Below are positions 49,601 to 62,106 of a stretch of DNA of 64,000 nt, in pieces. The notes beneath the pieces were generated by a model. It saw only the letters and a program-made list of their open reading frames with translations. It did no database searches and was not told where the DNA came from. Source of the stretch: Dermatemys mawii (Eukaryota > Chordata > Testudines > Dermatemydidae). The stretch spans positions 54,678,785 through 54,742,784 of the forward strand of contig ML677326.1 in assembly GCA_007922305.1 (NCBI GenBank), read 5' to 3'. The number at the start of each line of letters is the position of its first letter. Within the stretch, counting starts at the first letter, position 1. The position numbers and the translations under genes are program-made.

Positions 49601-49990
49601 GTATTAATACTGAGCCCTGAACAAATAGGAGTCCTTTGCTTCCCCCACCCCCTTTCTCCGGACACGTGTCCTGTCTCCTCTAGCTGTACATGCTTCCGGG
49701 ATATTAATACTAGAATTCCCGAGCCCGAAAACGATCACACCTGCAGCTTTAGCTAGATCCCGGTCAGCATGATGGGAAAATCCTGCTCATTTGTGGGAGT
49801 CATTCATAAGCGCACAAACCCGCTCAGATTGCGTTTCCCCTCGTCTCACTCCTAATACAAAATCTTAGCGTAGACATTAGCCCTTTCCTGGCCGTTATTA
49901 CCCCTTAATATTGGCGTCCTTGCACCTACCAGGGCCTTCGACTGCACCTTTTCCCTCTGGAGTTCGTAGGCGGGGGGGGGGAAGGAGCAA
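46621..49990. other. Gene-free region
   Basis: Unique, repeat-poor sequence. The block 47940-48080 has many homeodomain-type ATTA/TAAT cores (AATTATAATTTATGG, TTTAATTAAAACAG) and may be a conserved non-coding element. ORFs up to 122 codons lack domains. Confidence 0.45.
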
Positions 49991-50660
49991 GATGTCTGTC
50001 TGCAGATGGGAAGGGATGGTTCAACCTGCCCGTCTTGGAAAACCTCCACTCTCCCATACTATGTCAAATGCGTATTACTCTTCACACGCTGTTAGGAATT
50101 CACGCCTTGGAAACCGCTCACTGCTTCCAGCCCCCAGGTACCTCCCTCCCGGGAGTCAGCCCGCCCCGCGCCTCTTTCACTCCGGATGAATAAGAGCCGT
50201 TCGGCGGAGGTTTGGATGTTAGCACAGGGAACCCTGTTCAGGACTGAACGAGGAATCCTTCTACCGCTGGAAATCCCTCCGATTCTTCCTGCTTCAGTGC
50301 CCACATCAGGCCTACTTCTGGCACTGCCCGTGGGGACTGTACATCCTTTTCGGGACAAGTTCGGGGCCGCTCTCAGAGCTGCACCAGATGCCAGGCATTT
50401 GGCATTAAAAAGCAGATCTGGGTCAGCTATGCGACACCCCGCGTGCAGTCCGGACCTCTGTGCCAACAGCAGCTGCAGGGAAGAGGGGAAGGGAGGCGGA
50501 CAGAGACCGATCAAAGGAGATTTGGAGGCGACAAACAATCCACGGAGTTGCGGAGCTGCACTGAAACTAACACACCCTGTATTTTATAGGTTTGGTCTCG
50601 GGTTTTCCTTCATCCTCGAGCGTGAAGCACTGGAAAGGGACTGGGGTGTGGCCTGATGCT
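49991..50660. promoter_or_regulatory. CpG-rich block
   Basis: Moderately CpG-rich, with ORFs open on both strands (50092-50538 minus, 50186-50656 plus) and no recognisable domain. Possibly another CpG island in the HAND2 domain. Confidence 0.35.
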
Positions 50661-51315
50661 GTTGCAATGAAATCAAGAGCAGCTTTGCCACTAGTGTAAA
50701 TGAAACAGAACAGAGCCCTATATTTTCCATGTACCTGTGAGGTTTTGCAGAGGTCACAGCTTGGCGTGTCTTTTCAGCCTTGTTTACTGAGCACTATTCC
50801 CTTGAAAGGGAAAAGCAGCCATTTTCAACACTGACCCTTGCATCTGGCTAGAAAACAAGTCAGAAGACTCCTGGAAGGCGAGATAAATATGACCGAGTTT
50901 CTTATTGACAAAGGGGTTTGGATTACGCTAACTGGTAATGGCACCTTTACTGAAAGGTTAGTGCCGAAGAACATAAAGTTCTCAATATAAACCTGCATCA
51001 CCTTCATCATTAATGTGAATTCATGCCCAGCAGAGGACAGTCGATGCTCTGCTCCACCTGCACACGGCTCACCCCGCTCATTCAGATCATGTAGTCAATG
51101 GAAACAAGACATTTCAGTCTGTAGCAAAATCTCCCACTCTCTCATAGGACAGTTTTAGACCAAAGAACTAAAGAACCCTAGGCACTCAGTTACACCAAGT
51201 GCAATCATACGGCTCCTGCCCTGCCCTCTTCCCAGTGGTTAACGAAGTGTTTGACCGAAGGCAGATGGTTAAAATATAACCTGTGAGAAGAAAGGATTTT
51301 TTCTCACCTGTTTGC
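50661..51315. other. Intergenic, no gene seen
   Basis: Unique sequence with no gene or repeat that I can identify. Confidence 0.45.
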
Positions 51316-51319
51316 TTAG

Positions 51320-51545
51320 GGCAGGCCTGCACACCATGCTGCTCAGGGCCAGGTGCGGCCTGCAGGGGCTCACTGTGCAGTGGGGGGATGAGAGGGGGTG
51401 AGTTGGGGGAGGGGGTAAGCCAAGCAGTGGGGAGGGGGGAAGTGGATGTGGGTGAGGCGAGGGCAGGCCAGCAGCTGGGGTTTTTTGCAGTAATATGGCC
51501 CTCACTGCTTTCGGAGTTGTGCAGGGCTGGTTTAGGGAGAGGTGA
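51320..51545. mobile_element. Possible G-rich dispersed repeat
   Basis: Starts GGGCAGGCCTGCACACCATG and continues through long G-rich, purine-biased runs (GGGGGATGAGAGGGGGTGAG). It resembles, from memory, a dispersed turtle repeat opening with 'GGGCAGGCCTGCACA'. It marks the right edge of the transposon-poor domain. Class unknown and borders approximate. Confidence 0.4.
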
Positions 51546-52915
51546 GACGGATGGAGGTGGCGGTTTTGCAGTCCTCACAATTGGAAGTTCAGGATACAGA
51601 TGACAATTGTCCACCGTAGTTCCAGACTCAGAAGCTTTAGCTAAATAGACGGACTTGAATCTCGGGCTGTTGGTACCAACCTGAAATTAAACACTGGAAT
51701 TCCATCCCATGGTTCTAAGCAAGTGCCACACAAGTCACGGTTTTTAAAAGCATTATTTTCCATCTGGCACTAGCATTATGCACAAAGCCCAGACAATGGC
51801 CCATTCGAGCCTATCCTGAGGCACATCCTCAACTGGTGTAACTGGTATTAGCTCCATTGATTTCTGCCTTCCCTCCCTTCATCATTCTCCACCCTCTACA
51901 CACATATACACAGTTAATGAATAGATCAGCATTATATGGATATATTTATAAGAGGGCAAGTGCGTAGGTGAGAGAGAGAGAGAATTTTGGGGTATTGTTT
52001 TAAGGTTTTAATACAATAACATGATTCAGGGAATAGTGCACTTCCGGACTTTTCACCGTCATTTCAAAGCATCATTTTGTCAGTATTGATACTGTACAAT
52101 TGTAAAGGAGTTTGAAATATCTGTAAGCTATACATGTATTGTCTGTTCAAAAGACTTGTGACAGGAAAGGAAACCTGAACACTCATCGAAAAGTGCCTCG
52201 CATAGTGCTCTATTGCTAAGATTGTCCACATTTGGTTTCAGTTTTACCTATGTCAGTCAGGAGTACACCTAAGTCCTGATCTTGCATTTCCCCCAAAGAG
52301 GACAACTTTTGGGTGCACAGAAAATGCAGGATCTGGCGAGCCCCTGAAGAACAGGTTACGGCTCATTTTTTAGGATGCTAACATCTTCAGGGGCATGCGA
52401 CAATTGCCTAATTTCACAGTGAAGATTTACACACACCCCGAAGAGATATACATATACATGGACCATGGTAATGGTGGTGGTTCTGTTACCTGTAATATGC
52501 AAGTGTGATGGACGGTTATCATCTGGTATCCCAAATGCCCACTAACCAAGCTGAGCTAACTCTCAGCTGAGCTGCAGCCCTGCTACAAAACACCTGCTCC
52601 TACAAACTAGCGAGTGCATTTGTATTGTTGTTATAGTGCTGAAAAAGTCCGAGCTATGTCTAGAGGATGAAAGAAGAAAAGGCCCACTCCTTTAGAATTC
52701 CCCCTTTATAAAGTGTCATGGTTACTACAACAAAACAATACACAAACCACATAGAAAAACAGGATCCCCACAATCAGATTGTGGGGCAGGTCCCTCTCCA
52801 AACCTTCCATTAGCTGACTGGAGGTTTTCGTGAATAGACCCATATAATTTCTATCTATCGTAGGTCATTATAGGGTCCCATCACCTTAGTATGTGAGAGC
52901 TTCGCAGTCTTAGAT
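51546..52915. other. Intergenic, no gene seen
   Basis: Non-coding. A (GA)n stretch is near 51971-51982, and a small palindromic-type scrap lies near 52273-52345 (CTGATCTTGCATTTCCCCC ... TGCAGGATCTGGC). Confidence 0.45.
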
Positions 52916-52919
52916 GATG

Positions 52920-53037
52920 ATGTCCTCACAATACTCCTGTGAGGTAGGAAAATGCTACTATCCTCATTTTACAGATAGGGAACTGAGGTACAAAGCGGCT
53001 AAGTGACTGTCCCAGGGTCACACAAGAAGATTGTAAC
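52920..53037 (-). mobile_element. MIR-type SINE
   Basis: Contains CCTGTGAGGTAGG, CCTCATTTTACAGATAGGG, AACTGAGGTACAAAGCGGC, TAAGTGACTGTCCCAGGGTC and ACACAAG, which is the standard MIR core in reverse-complement order. Confidence 0.85.
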
Positions 53038-53130
53038 AGCCTCTCAGTAACAGCTGGAAAAAATTATTCATACGTAACATGAACTCATCATTACTAAGGA
53101 CGGGCTAGAGTTGGGGAAAACCTTTGTCTT

Positions 53131-53192
53131 GGGTCTGATCCAAAGCCAATGGGAGTCTTTCCGTTGACTTCAGTGGGCTTTGGATCAGGGTC
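53131..53192. mobile_element. Short palindromic MITE-like element
   Basis: Perfect 13-bp arms, CTGATCCAAAGCC (53135-53147) and GGCTTTGGATCAG (53176-53188), surround a core with GACTTCAGTGGG. It is one of many related copies in the window with the TTGACTTCAATGG-type core. Confidence 0.7.
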
Positions 53193-56100
53193 TAATTGCA
53201 GTCTCAGGTTCTCCTTAAAGACGTAGAACAAAATAATTGTTAATGCATAAATAAGAGGGGAATCTCAGCCTAGACCCTGCGGCCTTTAGTCAAGCAAACC
53301 TTCCCCTGAAACCTCCAGGAAATTATGCTTGTTTTACTCCAGCAATTGGGACTGATCGCCAGAGTAAACCCAGCAGGATTTGGCCCGGAAGGAGACTTGC
53401 CTCACTGAGTACAGGCTGAGGTGATGGGCAATATAAGAAGGATTCCTGTTCCCAAAGACAGCATTGCACAGTTCAGTGACATAGACCCTACTACTTAATT
53501 TTCAATGTGCTACTGTAACTACCCGTGTCCATCCATAGAGAGATCTCTATCAATGAGCTAGGTACCATTCTATTTCTCCATTAAGTGAAATCTTCCATCT
53601 TTCATTTCTTCAAAGGTCAAGTCTTAATTATGGAGGATCACTTTTCAAATGCACGTCTCACTTGGCTTCAGGCCTAAAGCAAAGACCGTGGAAGGGCAGA
53701 TATAAAGTGTACGCTGTCAAAAGCTTATCAAGTCCTTACTGAGTGTCATGGTATATTTAAATATGAACTCCAGTTCAGAGCAGTTTAATTTATGTGTAGA
53801 GTTCTACGCATGTTTGCACCAGACACAAACGACCTTCACAAAAGATGAATTCCTCCCATCTGATGCTGAACAATTTTTAAAAAAATGAAAAATTATGGAT
53901 TAAAAAGGAACACAGCAAAGATGAATTTTAATAAAACAGTATCTGAGATGTCAAACATATTATTTTTACAGTGAATTTCACGGATTATTATTTAAAGTAT
54001 CAAATACTTTGATAACTGTTAGAATAGTAAAACAGAAACCCCCTCGGAATTTGAGCACTAGAGAGCAGTAATACAATTTTCTGAGATAAATAACATGCAA
54101 TCATAGGAATAAATGTTATGTCTAATCTGCAAACCTGCAGATGTCCAGTAAGTATCCAAATTGCTCCAATATGTATTCCAAATGTGACTGCGATCAGTGC
54201 GCCCACCTGTCAATGTGTATGTTTATTTTCTGGCTTCCATGGATACACATTGTAACTTTGGACTTCCAGAAACTTCACTCTTTTATGGAGAAGTGAATTT
54301 CCGCTATTGTCTTCTTTACCATTAAACAGGAATCAGAGGCACATGACCTTCACCATGCTTAGCTCCTTCCTGGATTATTACTACATTAGACTCCTTTCCT
54401 TTGAATTCTTTTGTAATCAATAAATTGGAATTAACCATTTAATTAGTCTAATTTCTTACACTGAGTGTGACTTTTTAAGAGATTTGTGGGGTATAAAGTG
54501 TGTGCATTCTTGTGATCAGAGAGGGTCCTTTTTTGTTCTAGAAAATAAACAAATTAAGCACTTAAAAGCAATAGGTTTTTCTAGCCTTGTTCCTCGGTTG
54601 TGAACTGGTGGGCTCAGTCTTAATCGTGCTGCCTGGATCCAAGCAGCCGGGCACATTATTTGTAATTAGGAAAGGATGCAACAAGGATGGTTGTTATGGG
54701 AGCAACAAAGCAAATCTCGGGGCTGAATAGTCCTCCAAACCAATACGGTAAGAGAATTAAAAATGAAGATCACCGCCGAGCAGTGACCGCCGTCAAAACT
54801 CAACACAGCTCTTGGAAACAGATCATATCACTATGTTGCAATCCAGATGTTTCTGCTATTTAATGGCGGGGTGCTTAGGAGAGAGAAAAGAAAATTATAC
54901 TTCAGCTTCTGGACACGGGCTACTGTGCAGGCCTTTCCCCGCATCCATTGAAAGCAGAAACCCCATGGCTTTCAATGGGAGGATCGGGCCGTACAGACGC
55001 ACTGGCGCATCCTTAGGTGGATTTTAAATGCCTCCATTATATTAGGAAGTGGGACAACGTGACTACAACAATACTTCCACCATTAGTAAGGAAGTATATT
55101 CATAAACGCACATTTTCCCCGGGCGTAGTGCCTAGCTGAGGTTATGCACCTTTTTAAGGTGTGTTTTTCTTCGGGAATTTTAAGGTAAATCCAGGTAAAT
55201 GGATTGTGTAATAACATGTAATGCAGTACATTATACATGAACATGGTGATGAGTAAAACTTTTGACTCTGGATTTTTTATTTTTTTTTTGGAAAGCATTC
55301 CATTGCCACTAGTCACTAGATGTCATTTAAAATTATAGTTTTCAAAATTCACAAGAATGTGCTACAATGTACTTGTTTTCAACACCCTTTTAAATAAAAG
55401 AAAATAGCCCATTTACACCAATGTCTTCATTCACTAGATTCTTCCGTCTACAGGGTGCTCACAAATCCAAGCGGGGGAGTGAAAAAAGTCATGTCTATTT
55501 TAACAATCTCCCAAAAGATCATAGTGTAAATGTACTAGATCATCTGTTCCAATCCCATATTGGACACATAATAAAAAGAAACTTTTCCTCCTGTAGGTTT
55601 CTTACATGAAAAGCCAACTACAGCCACAAAGCAAAGCAGACAGGGCCATTCAGAGCCAAGGGTGGAAATCCCAGTGAATTTGTGGTTACAGGCGGCTGGG
55701 CGCGTTCCCAATAGTGAGTCGATGGTTTTTAAAGAGGCCTTTCAGTGTAGAGATGCGGGCTGTATTTTCTATCTAGTAAACAAGTTAAGATTTACCTCAA
55801 GAACGCTTGGCAAATATTCCAGCTACTTAACCCTTGGGAAAACACTTGGATCCCCTTGGCAGCACCAACTCCTGAACCAGGTCTGCTCAGCTACGTCCCT
55901 ACTAGAGTCAATAAAGTAAAATCCCCCGAGCAGTCTGGGAAGCAGTGAGTCCAGGTAATAATATTTCAGCCCCTACCTCACCACCTTTCAATTAAAGAGG
56001 AAACAGCTGTGTTTGAAGCAAGGCGCATGGGAAAGTATTTCTTTCTCTCACAATCCTCTCCTGGATCGCGAAGGAAACTGAGGAGGGGGCTTGTAATGAG

Positions 56101-56679
56101 GAAGGAATCTCAGGCCCAGCTGACGCTGCCCGTGTGCAGGGCAGAGGGACAACTGCTCTCGGCTTGCCTCGTCTGGGGCGGGGGGTAAACTCGGCTCGAT
56201 CCTGCTCCTATTGCAGTCCACGGAAGTTTTGCAATGGATTTCATTGGGAACTGTATCTGGCCCAATGACTCTACATACAGAAAAACATCAAAGAGTTTGT
56301 GATAGGCAATGTGGAACACACATGGGAAGCTCAAAAGCCTTTTCTACCAAAACATGTTTCTCAGTGTTTTTCTATTCTCTCCCGCCCGCCCATGCCCTTT
56401 ACAAGGGGAGGGAAGAGGGCTCTAGAAACAGTGATACTGTAGTAGGGCTTTTCATAAACAGGAGAGAGAGAGAAAACCCTTCAGCAAAAACATTTGCATT
56501 AACTGAGCAGCCGGGAAGATGGGAAGGAAGTTGCCAGTTTCCTTTCTCCCTCTCCGGGACATACATACTACCAATGAAGACCCAGTGAATGGAGAGGACA
56601 GATTATCAGTCAATAATAATCCTCAAATACGGTGATTTATTACCTTGTTGGATTCCTTTGGATTTAACCAGTCTCCACC
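53193..56679. other. Intergenic, no gene seen
   Basis: Repeat-poor and non-coding. The block 54600-54830 (CTGCCTGGATCCAAGCAGCC, AGATCACCGCCGAGCAGTGA) has balanced composition and could be a conserved element. A perfect small hairpin is at 54945-54978. Confidence 0.45.
54945..54978. repeat. Perfect inverted repeat
   Basis: CCATTGAAAGC and GCTTTCAATGG are 11-bp perfect arms with a 12-base loop. The following AGGATCGGGCC suggests a member of the palindromic MITE family. Confidence 0.75.
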
Positions 56680-56970
56680 TTGACCGACACTAGCCCTCAT
56701 CCCGCAGTCAGCAACACCAGCCAGTCCTCAAGCTCGTATCGGCCCCTAAATCCAGCACCCTCAACCAGCCTGACACCCAACACCAGCACTGGACCAGCAG
56801 CCAACACTCCATGGCCTACCAGCTCCTGGCAGAACCTGATAGCCCTATACCCAGGACTAGCAACCCCAAGAGACCTAAACCTAGGCCCTACCAACCATCC
56901 CTTCTACAGCAACAGTCCCGCCAGCACCTCCACTCAGCACCAAGATATGACCCACAATTACTTATCATGA
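56680..56970. repeat. CCA/CAGC-rich low-complexity tract
   Basis: The plus strand is strongly biased to C and A, with many CCAGC, AACACC and CCTA units. A 96-codon Pro/Ser/Thr/Asn-rich ORF runs through it. Irregular recurrences such as ACCAGC and CCAACAC suggest a decayed minisatellite. I see no start context, splice sites or domain to support a gene. Confidence 0.5.
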
Positions 56971-58852
56971 TCCACAACCCATTGCGGGATTAGGATGGGT
57001 TGTGGTAAGAAACTGCAGGGGGATTTGAGGGTTTCAACTGCAACAAGTGGAAAAAGAACCCCCAGTTTGAATGGTCACAAATAATATAAGTTCAAAATTC
57101 CTCTTATAGAAACATAAAGATGAAAGTTGCATTTTAGTATGAAACTGGGGATCCATAGTGATACAGTAAAAGCACCAGTATTTCAGTGAGCCTCTATATT
57201 AACCCTATAGTTCATATTAAGTGTATTGAAAAGGAAACCTGGTTTATTCGTTTTGCTATTAGTCTGAGATATGGTAGTTGGAATAAATCACTAGAAACCT
57301 CACCAATGTCTTTGATCTGAGGCCCCAATACTCAAACACCCCCTCCACATATGCTTTCACTTCCAGCAATGAATGTCCCTCTGAAGTCATTGAGATTGTT
57401 CACCTGCTTAAAGATAAGCACCCGTGTAAGTGTTTGCACCATAGGGGACCTTTGAGACTATAGGAATATTCCTTGATATAACCTAAAATAAATGCAGAAC
57501 CTGCACTCCATTAGAGGCCACTGAAGCAAATAAGTTCGGCTTGACTAACAAATGGCAAATGGAGTCCAGAAGCCTTCATTAAAAGCAATTTGAATAAAAT
57601 CTTCCCTCTGTATAGGATACATAGCTTGTCAAATATATTCAAGTAAATATTCTAAAAGTCTGGGATTGATGCTGAAAATGTAGACCTCACCTCTTTACTC
57701 TATCAGTTTCCTAGAATATCTACAGCCACTCAGTATAGTAGGTCTTAGAAGACAAATGAAAGGAAGGTAAGACATTTAGAATCAGAGTCAATACATTTAG
57801 TGTCCAGAATATTAACCTGCCCTCTGTAAAATTAACCACTCAATTTGTAATCATTCACAATGAACAGAATTGTCTTGACTTTCAAAAAGACTTTTCTCAT
57901 TAAAAAAAATCCTTGTAAAAATATTACTGACCTTAATATGCAGAAAAAAATCATATTCAGCAACTCTTTGATAGTCTATGTCATTTTTTTTATTCAACAT
58001 TAAGAGATTTTCAGACCAGGATTTTATAGTGGATTGATGAGGTTTGGCAGGACATTAAAATGTTTAAAGTTATAGCTTTGAAGAGTTTTCTTTATGTTTC
58101 TACGTTAATAGAAAAATCATTTACGTGGAAAAATATTTTCTTCTGCTTCACTAAAATCTTCCACAAGGGCTTCATCCTACTTCCTCCATTGGAGACAATG
58201 GGAATTTTGCCATCGACTTCAAAGAGAACAGAAGGGAGTCCCATTTTTGGATGAAATGACCAGCAAAAACCGGACCGCTTCCTCACATAGTACCATTGAA
58301 GCTAGCACTATATTGCACTTACTGAAATTGCAGTAAGTGTTCCAGATCTGTGATACTCAATTTTAACCAAAACAGTTTTAGAGTATGTGCCAACCAACTT
58401 GGCATTTTGCCTTTGGGGCAATATATTCATAGTGATTTTAAATATTTGTTTAAAATCTTCATTCTAATCTCTGCACTATCCAAAAACTAGAAGTCAGATT
58501 TACCAGCAAGCTTATGTTTTTGCATGATAAACAGGGAGCCACCTGAAGTTCTCAGGTACTAGCTTAATGGACACCTAGGCCGTATAAAAAGGCCCGAGAG
58601 AGACCTGAGTAAGGCGGCACCACAAGCAAGCAGGAGAATCAAAGGAGCTGTACAAATGCTAGGTATTATAATCTCTAATATTATCCCTATTTGTTTAGAT
58701 ATTGTAAAGAGTTAATGCTGACACAGCAGAACACTGTTCTTATGCTTTGTTACTCTGCCTTTTCTAGTGATGTCATTAGCACACTCCTAGCATTTCCTTC
58801 AATTTTAGGGTGTCTGATCTATTTAATGCAGTTTATCTTGTGTCCTTCACCC
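56971..58852. other. Intergenic with palindromic-family fragments
   Basis: A palindromic-family fragment lies at about 57390-57440 (CACCTGCTTAAAGATAAGCA), and a second at about 58170-58250 (TTCCTCCATTGGAGACAATG ... CATCGACTTCAAAG). No gene is supported. Confidence 0.45.
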
Positions 58853-58853
58853 A

Positions 58854-58962
58854 TATTGCCAACCTTACTTCTGCACTGCCTACAGAGTTGGGTGGACGGA
58901 AAGCGGTAAGTGCTGGCCAGGCGCCCAGCTCTGAAGGCAGTGCAGAAGTAAGGCTGGCAATA
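58854..58962. repeat. Long foldback hairpin
   Basis: The two 39-bp arms, 58854-58892 (TATTGCCAACCTTACTTC...) and 58924-58962 (...GAAGTAAGGCTGGCAATA), are inverted copies matching at 36 of 39 positions across a 31-base loop. They belong to the left part of a turtle-type DNA element that continues to 59166. Confidence 0.85.
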
Positions 58963-59166
58963 CCATGACTCTCTTACAATAAGCTTGCAACTCCTCCACA
59001 ATCCTCTTTAGGGTAAGGACCCCACAGTTTGAGAAACGCTGATTTCCCCCATGAAATCCATATAGTATAGGGTAAAAATACACAAAAGGCCAGATTTCAC
59101 AGGGGAGATCAGATTTCACAATCCGGGAGGCGTTTTTCACTGCCATGGATTTGGTAGGGCCCTACT
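58854..59166. mobile_element. Foldback DNA transposon fragment
   Basis: After the hairpin come TTTGAGAAACGCTGATTTCC, CAGATTTCACAGGGGAGATC and the terminal CCATGGATTTGGTAGGGCCC TA. This order recalls a dispersed turtle repeat ending TAGGGCCCTA, probably hAT-related. The left terminus is not seen, so the copy is truncated. Confidence 0.6.
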
Positions 59167-60075
59167 AATAAGACAGTCTAATGGCCCTAATCACCTCTTA
59201 CACCCTAAACTTAAAATACAATCTATCACAAGCTCCCAAATACCAGTTTAATGACAAAGACCACACTCATGTTTTCCTGGGTTGTACAATTTCAAGTATC
59301 AGCTTAGTTGTTTCACATTTAAAAACTGTTTCTCCCCCCCCCCACCCCACTCCCCCCAAAAAGTACAGAATGTTAGCAGGAAAAGAACACAATATAAGTA
59401 TCATATTCTGTGATCAGATTAATCCATGAGTAGAATAAAGTCTTAGATGATGAGATCTTTTAATATCCTTTGTGTACTGGATTTTTTTCTTTGGATGAGG
59501 TTTTCCTGATGTGTTCTATTAACATGTTTAGTTAATTTATACCATGCGCGTGGCTATAATTAGATAGTTATAGATATAAAAGTTATATCTACACACTCAC
59601 GTCCATCCATACACATATGCATAGTGTCTGTCTGTCAGTCCTAATTAAATAAGTGTGAAATCTCCCACAGCAGAATTGGGTGTTGAAGTAGGGCTCTAGA
59701 TCCTGTTGACTTTATAAATGGAGATAGCTATTTCAGTCACTGATGAGGGACAATAGGATCCAATGAGTGAATTTCAAGTTTAAAGTCACTGCAGTAGCTC
59801 TAATGACTCCATAATTACAGTTGCATTGAGATTTGCCCTTAAAGCAGGATTAACATCAGGATTAATATTCCTTTGTTTCACACAGTAATGACTGAAGTCA
59901 ATGGGACTGCACATGGGAGTAAGTTTCCATGCTCACAGATCCTTTGCAGGATTGGGGTCTGAGACCCAGATCCCTAGCTTAAGCATGTGCTTCGCTTCAA
60001 GCATGTGAAGAGTCCCAATCACTTCACTGGGATTACTTATGCTTAAAGTCCAACACGTGCAGAAGTGGTTTGAAA
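59167..60075. other. Intergenic; palindromic MITE near 59880-60065
   Basis: The stretch 59890-60065 contains GAAGTCAATGGGACTGCACA, TTTGCAGGATTGGGGTCTG, AAGCATGTGCTTCGCTTCAA and CAATCACTTCACTGGGATTA. These are inverted modules of the same palindromic family as at 169-186. A (C)n run lies near 59334-59343. No gene is seen. Confidence 0.5.
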
Positions 60076-62106
60076 ACTGGGCTCATAAATGGTTATGGTT
60101 TCCTTGGCTTGCAAGGTAAACTCAAAGTCCAGAAACACTTTGTATCATTATCAGTGGACTTGGAGTCAGATGGCCCGTGGAGGGGCTGTTCTTGATGGGC
60201 CACCAGGAAAACAAGGAATGTGGGGTTTTAGGCTGGAAGCAGTTCAGCCACATGGGAAAAGAAATGCTCTGGGCTTAATGAAGTTCACTTCGTCAACTTA
60301 ACCTGCATTCAGCACCACACTTTGTCTGGGTGGCAGGATAGGCTAATGGGACTGTCTGACTCTACAGTAAGACTGTTACAGTGATCCAGGAGTTCACAGG
60401 TGTTACTGGCTTGGTGAAATCTAAATAATAAAATACACCACCATTTCTGGGTTGGGGGGGGGGTCAACACTGGTTTTCTGACAGTCTGCCCTGAGATGTT
60501 GATGGGAAAAGGTGCAAAAGCAAGACACGCTAAATTAGTCCAAACAAAAGGGCCTACTGATATAATTCAAGGACTGTGTTAAGATCATGCTGGATAAACA
60601 CGAACAATGTGGAACTAGAAATCAGTAAACCAGAATTGTGTCTGAAACTAGGCCTAGTTCAAGGACAAAATAATGAGAGGATGGGCTATTACACCCATCA
60701 CTCCCTTGTGGGGTCCTAATAGAAAGACTTTGGGGAAGAAAAACTGGCTATTGGAGCAAGCTTCATCATCATGGATGCTGCCTCCACCATCCCATGGGGC
60801 CTTATATCTTCTTCAACCTAATATTGAGAGGTGCCTTGACCAGATTGGGCCAGAGGGAGGCCCAGATGACACCTCCGTAGACACTGGCTCCAGCTAGTCC
60901 CCAAATAGCATGTGGAATGTGAGACATTGCTTCTTTCCCTCCTCCCCCATTTCCTTCCCAATGTGTCCTTTTCATTCCCCAAATTATTTCTTCTCTTTCT
61001 TATCCCTCTCCTTTTTCCTTCTGTCCAATAAGAGTCTATCTTAGCTGGTTAAGGCTGTATATTTTTGCAGCACTGCTGTAAGCAACTAAAAACAATGTCC
61101 AATACTGGTATGTTTGCCAGGTCTCAGAATGGCTGAGAAGACCCTGTGAGGTGCCTATGTTTTTCTAGCAGTGATGTTGCAAGTGGAAATCAACCCCAGA
61201 AATAGAAACTGAAGTTTCTCTCTTTGCTGGGTTTTTTCCCTTTCCCTTTCTGTGTGTTTGTCTTGTTGTCTTCTAGGAAATGAGATTGGATTTCAACAAC
61301 AGCAGTTCCAGCTTGTTTCAACTAATGTTCTCTCTTTTCTCCAAAAAGGATATTATTACCATCTAAATGGCTGTCAGACAAGGGGGTGGGAGAAAGGAGG
61401 TTCTTTCTAAATACTCTATCCAACTAATGGGAAAGGAAACAAGAGATGCTGTTAAAAGAAAAGCCTTGCTTTACATTCCAACGGGTTCTACTTTTCTGTA
61501 TCTTTAATAAAAGGTTAAAAGGATTTTTAAGAGTGGATTTGCCATGGTACTAAGCAGGCTGAGTTCTCTGTATGCCAAGCCCCACACTTTGTTTAAAGTT
61601 GTTTAATACTGGATAGTGACTGGTTTACGTTAATCTTTAGGATAGCAAAGCCAACAGATCTGATGAAGATGCCAGCAAGAAGGGTGAAGGTAGGAGCAGC
61701 TCAGGGAAGTGGTGGAAGGAACAGTCCTTAACCTCCTATAAAGGCTCTCTGGGCTGGAACCCTGTAGAGAGGGCAGGCCTGGGTTCCTTTATCTCTCCTG
61801 CAGACCAAGAGGGAAAGCACAGGCATCAAGAGTTAAAGGAGGCCAATTCTGAGTTCAAGAAAGAGAATGAGGGACAACTTACTGGCCATTAGACTTTTGG
61901 CTTGTTGTTTGGACTTTTTGGGTTCCCCTGGACTGAGATGCGACCTGATCAGAGAGGTAGGCCACAGAAGCAGCAGATTGTTATGGAATTAGGATGAACA
62001 AAAGGGGCGCTAGAGTGAAAAAAACCCTGGACTACCACATCCCAACAGGAGGAGGCACTCTGGAGGTAAGAGGAAAAGGAGAACAGGTGGCCAGGGTTCT
62101 ATACGC

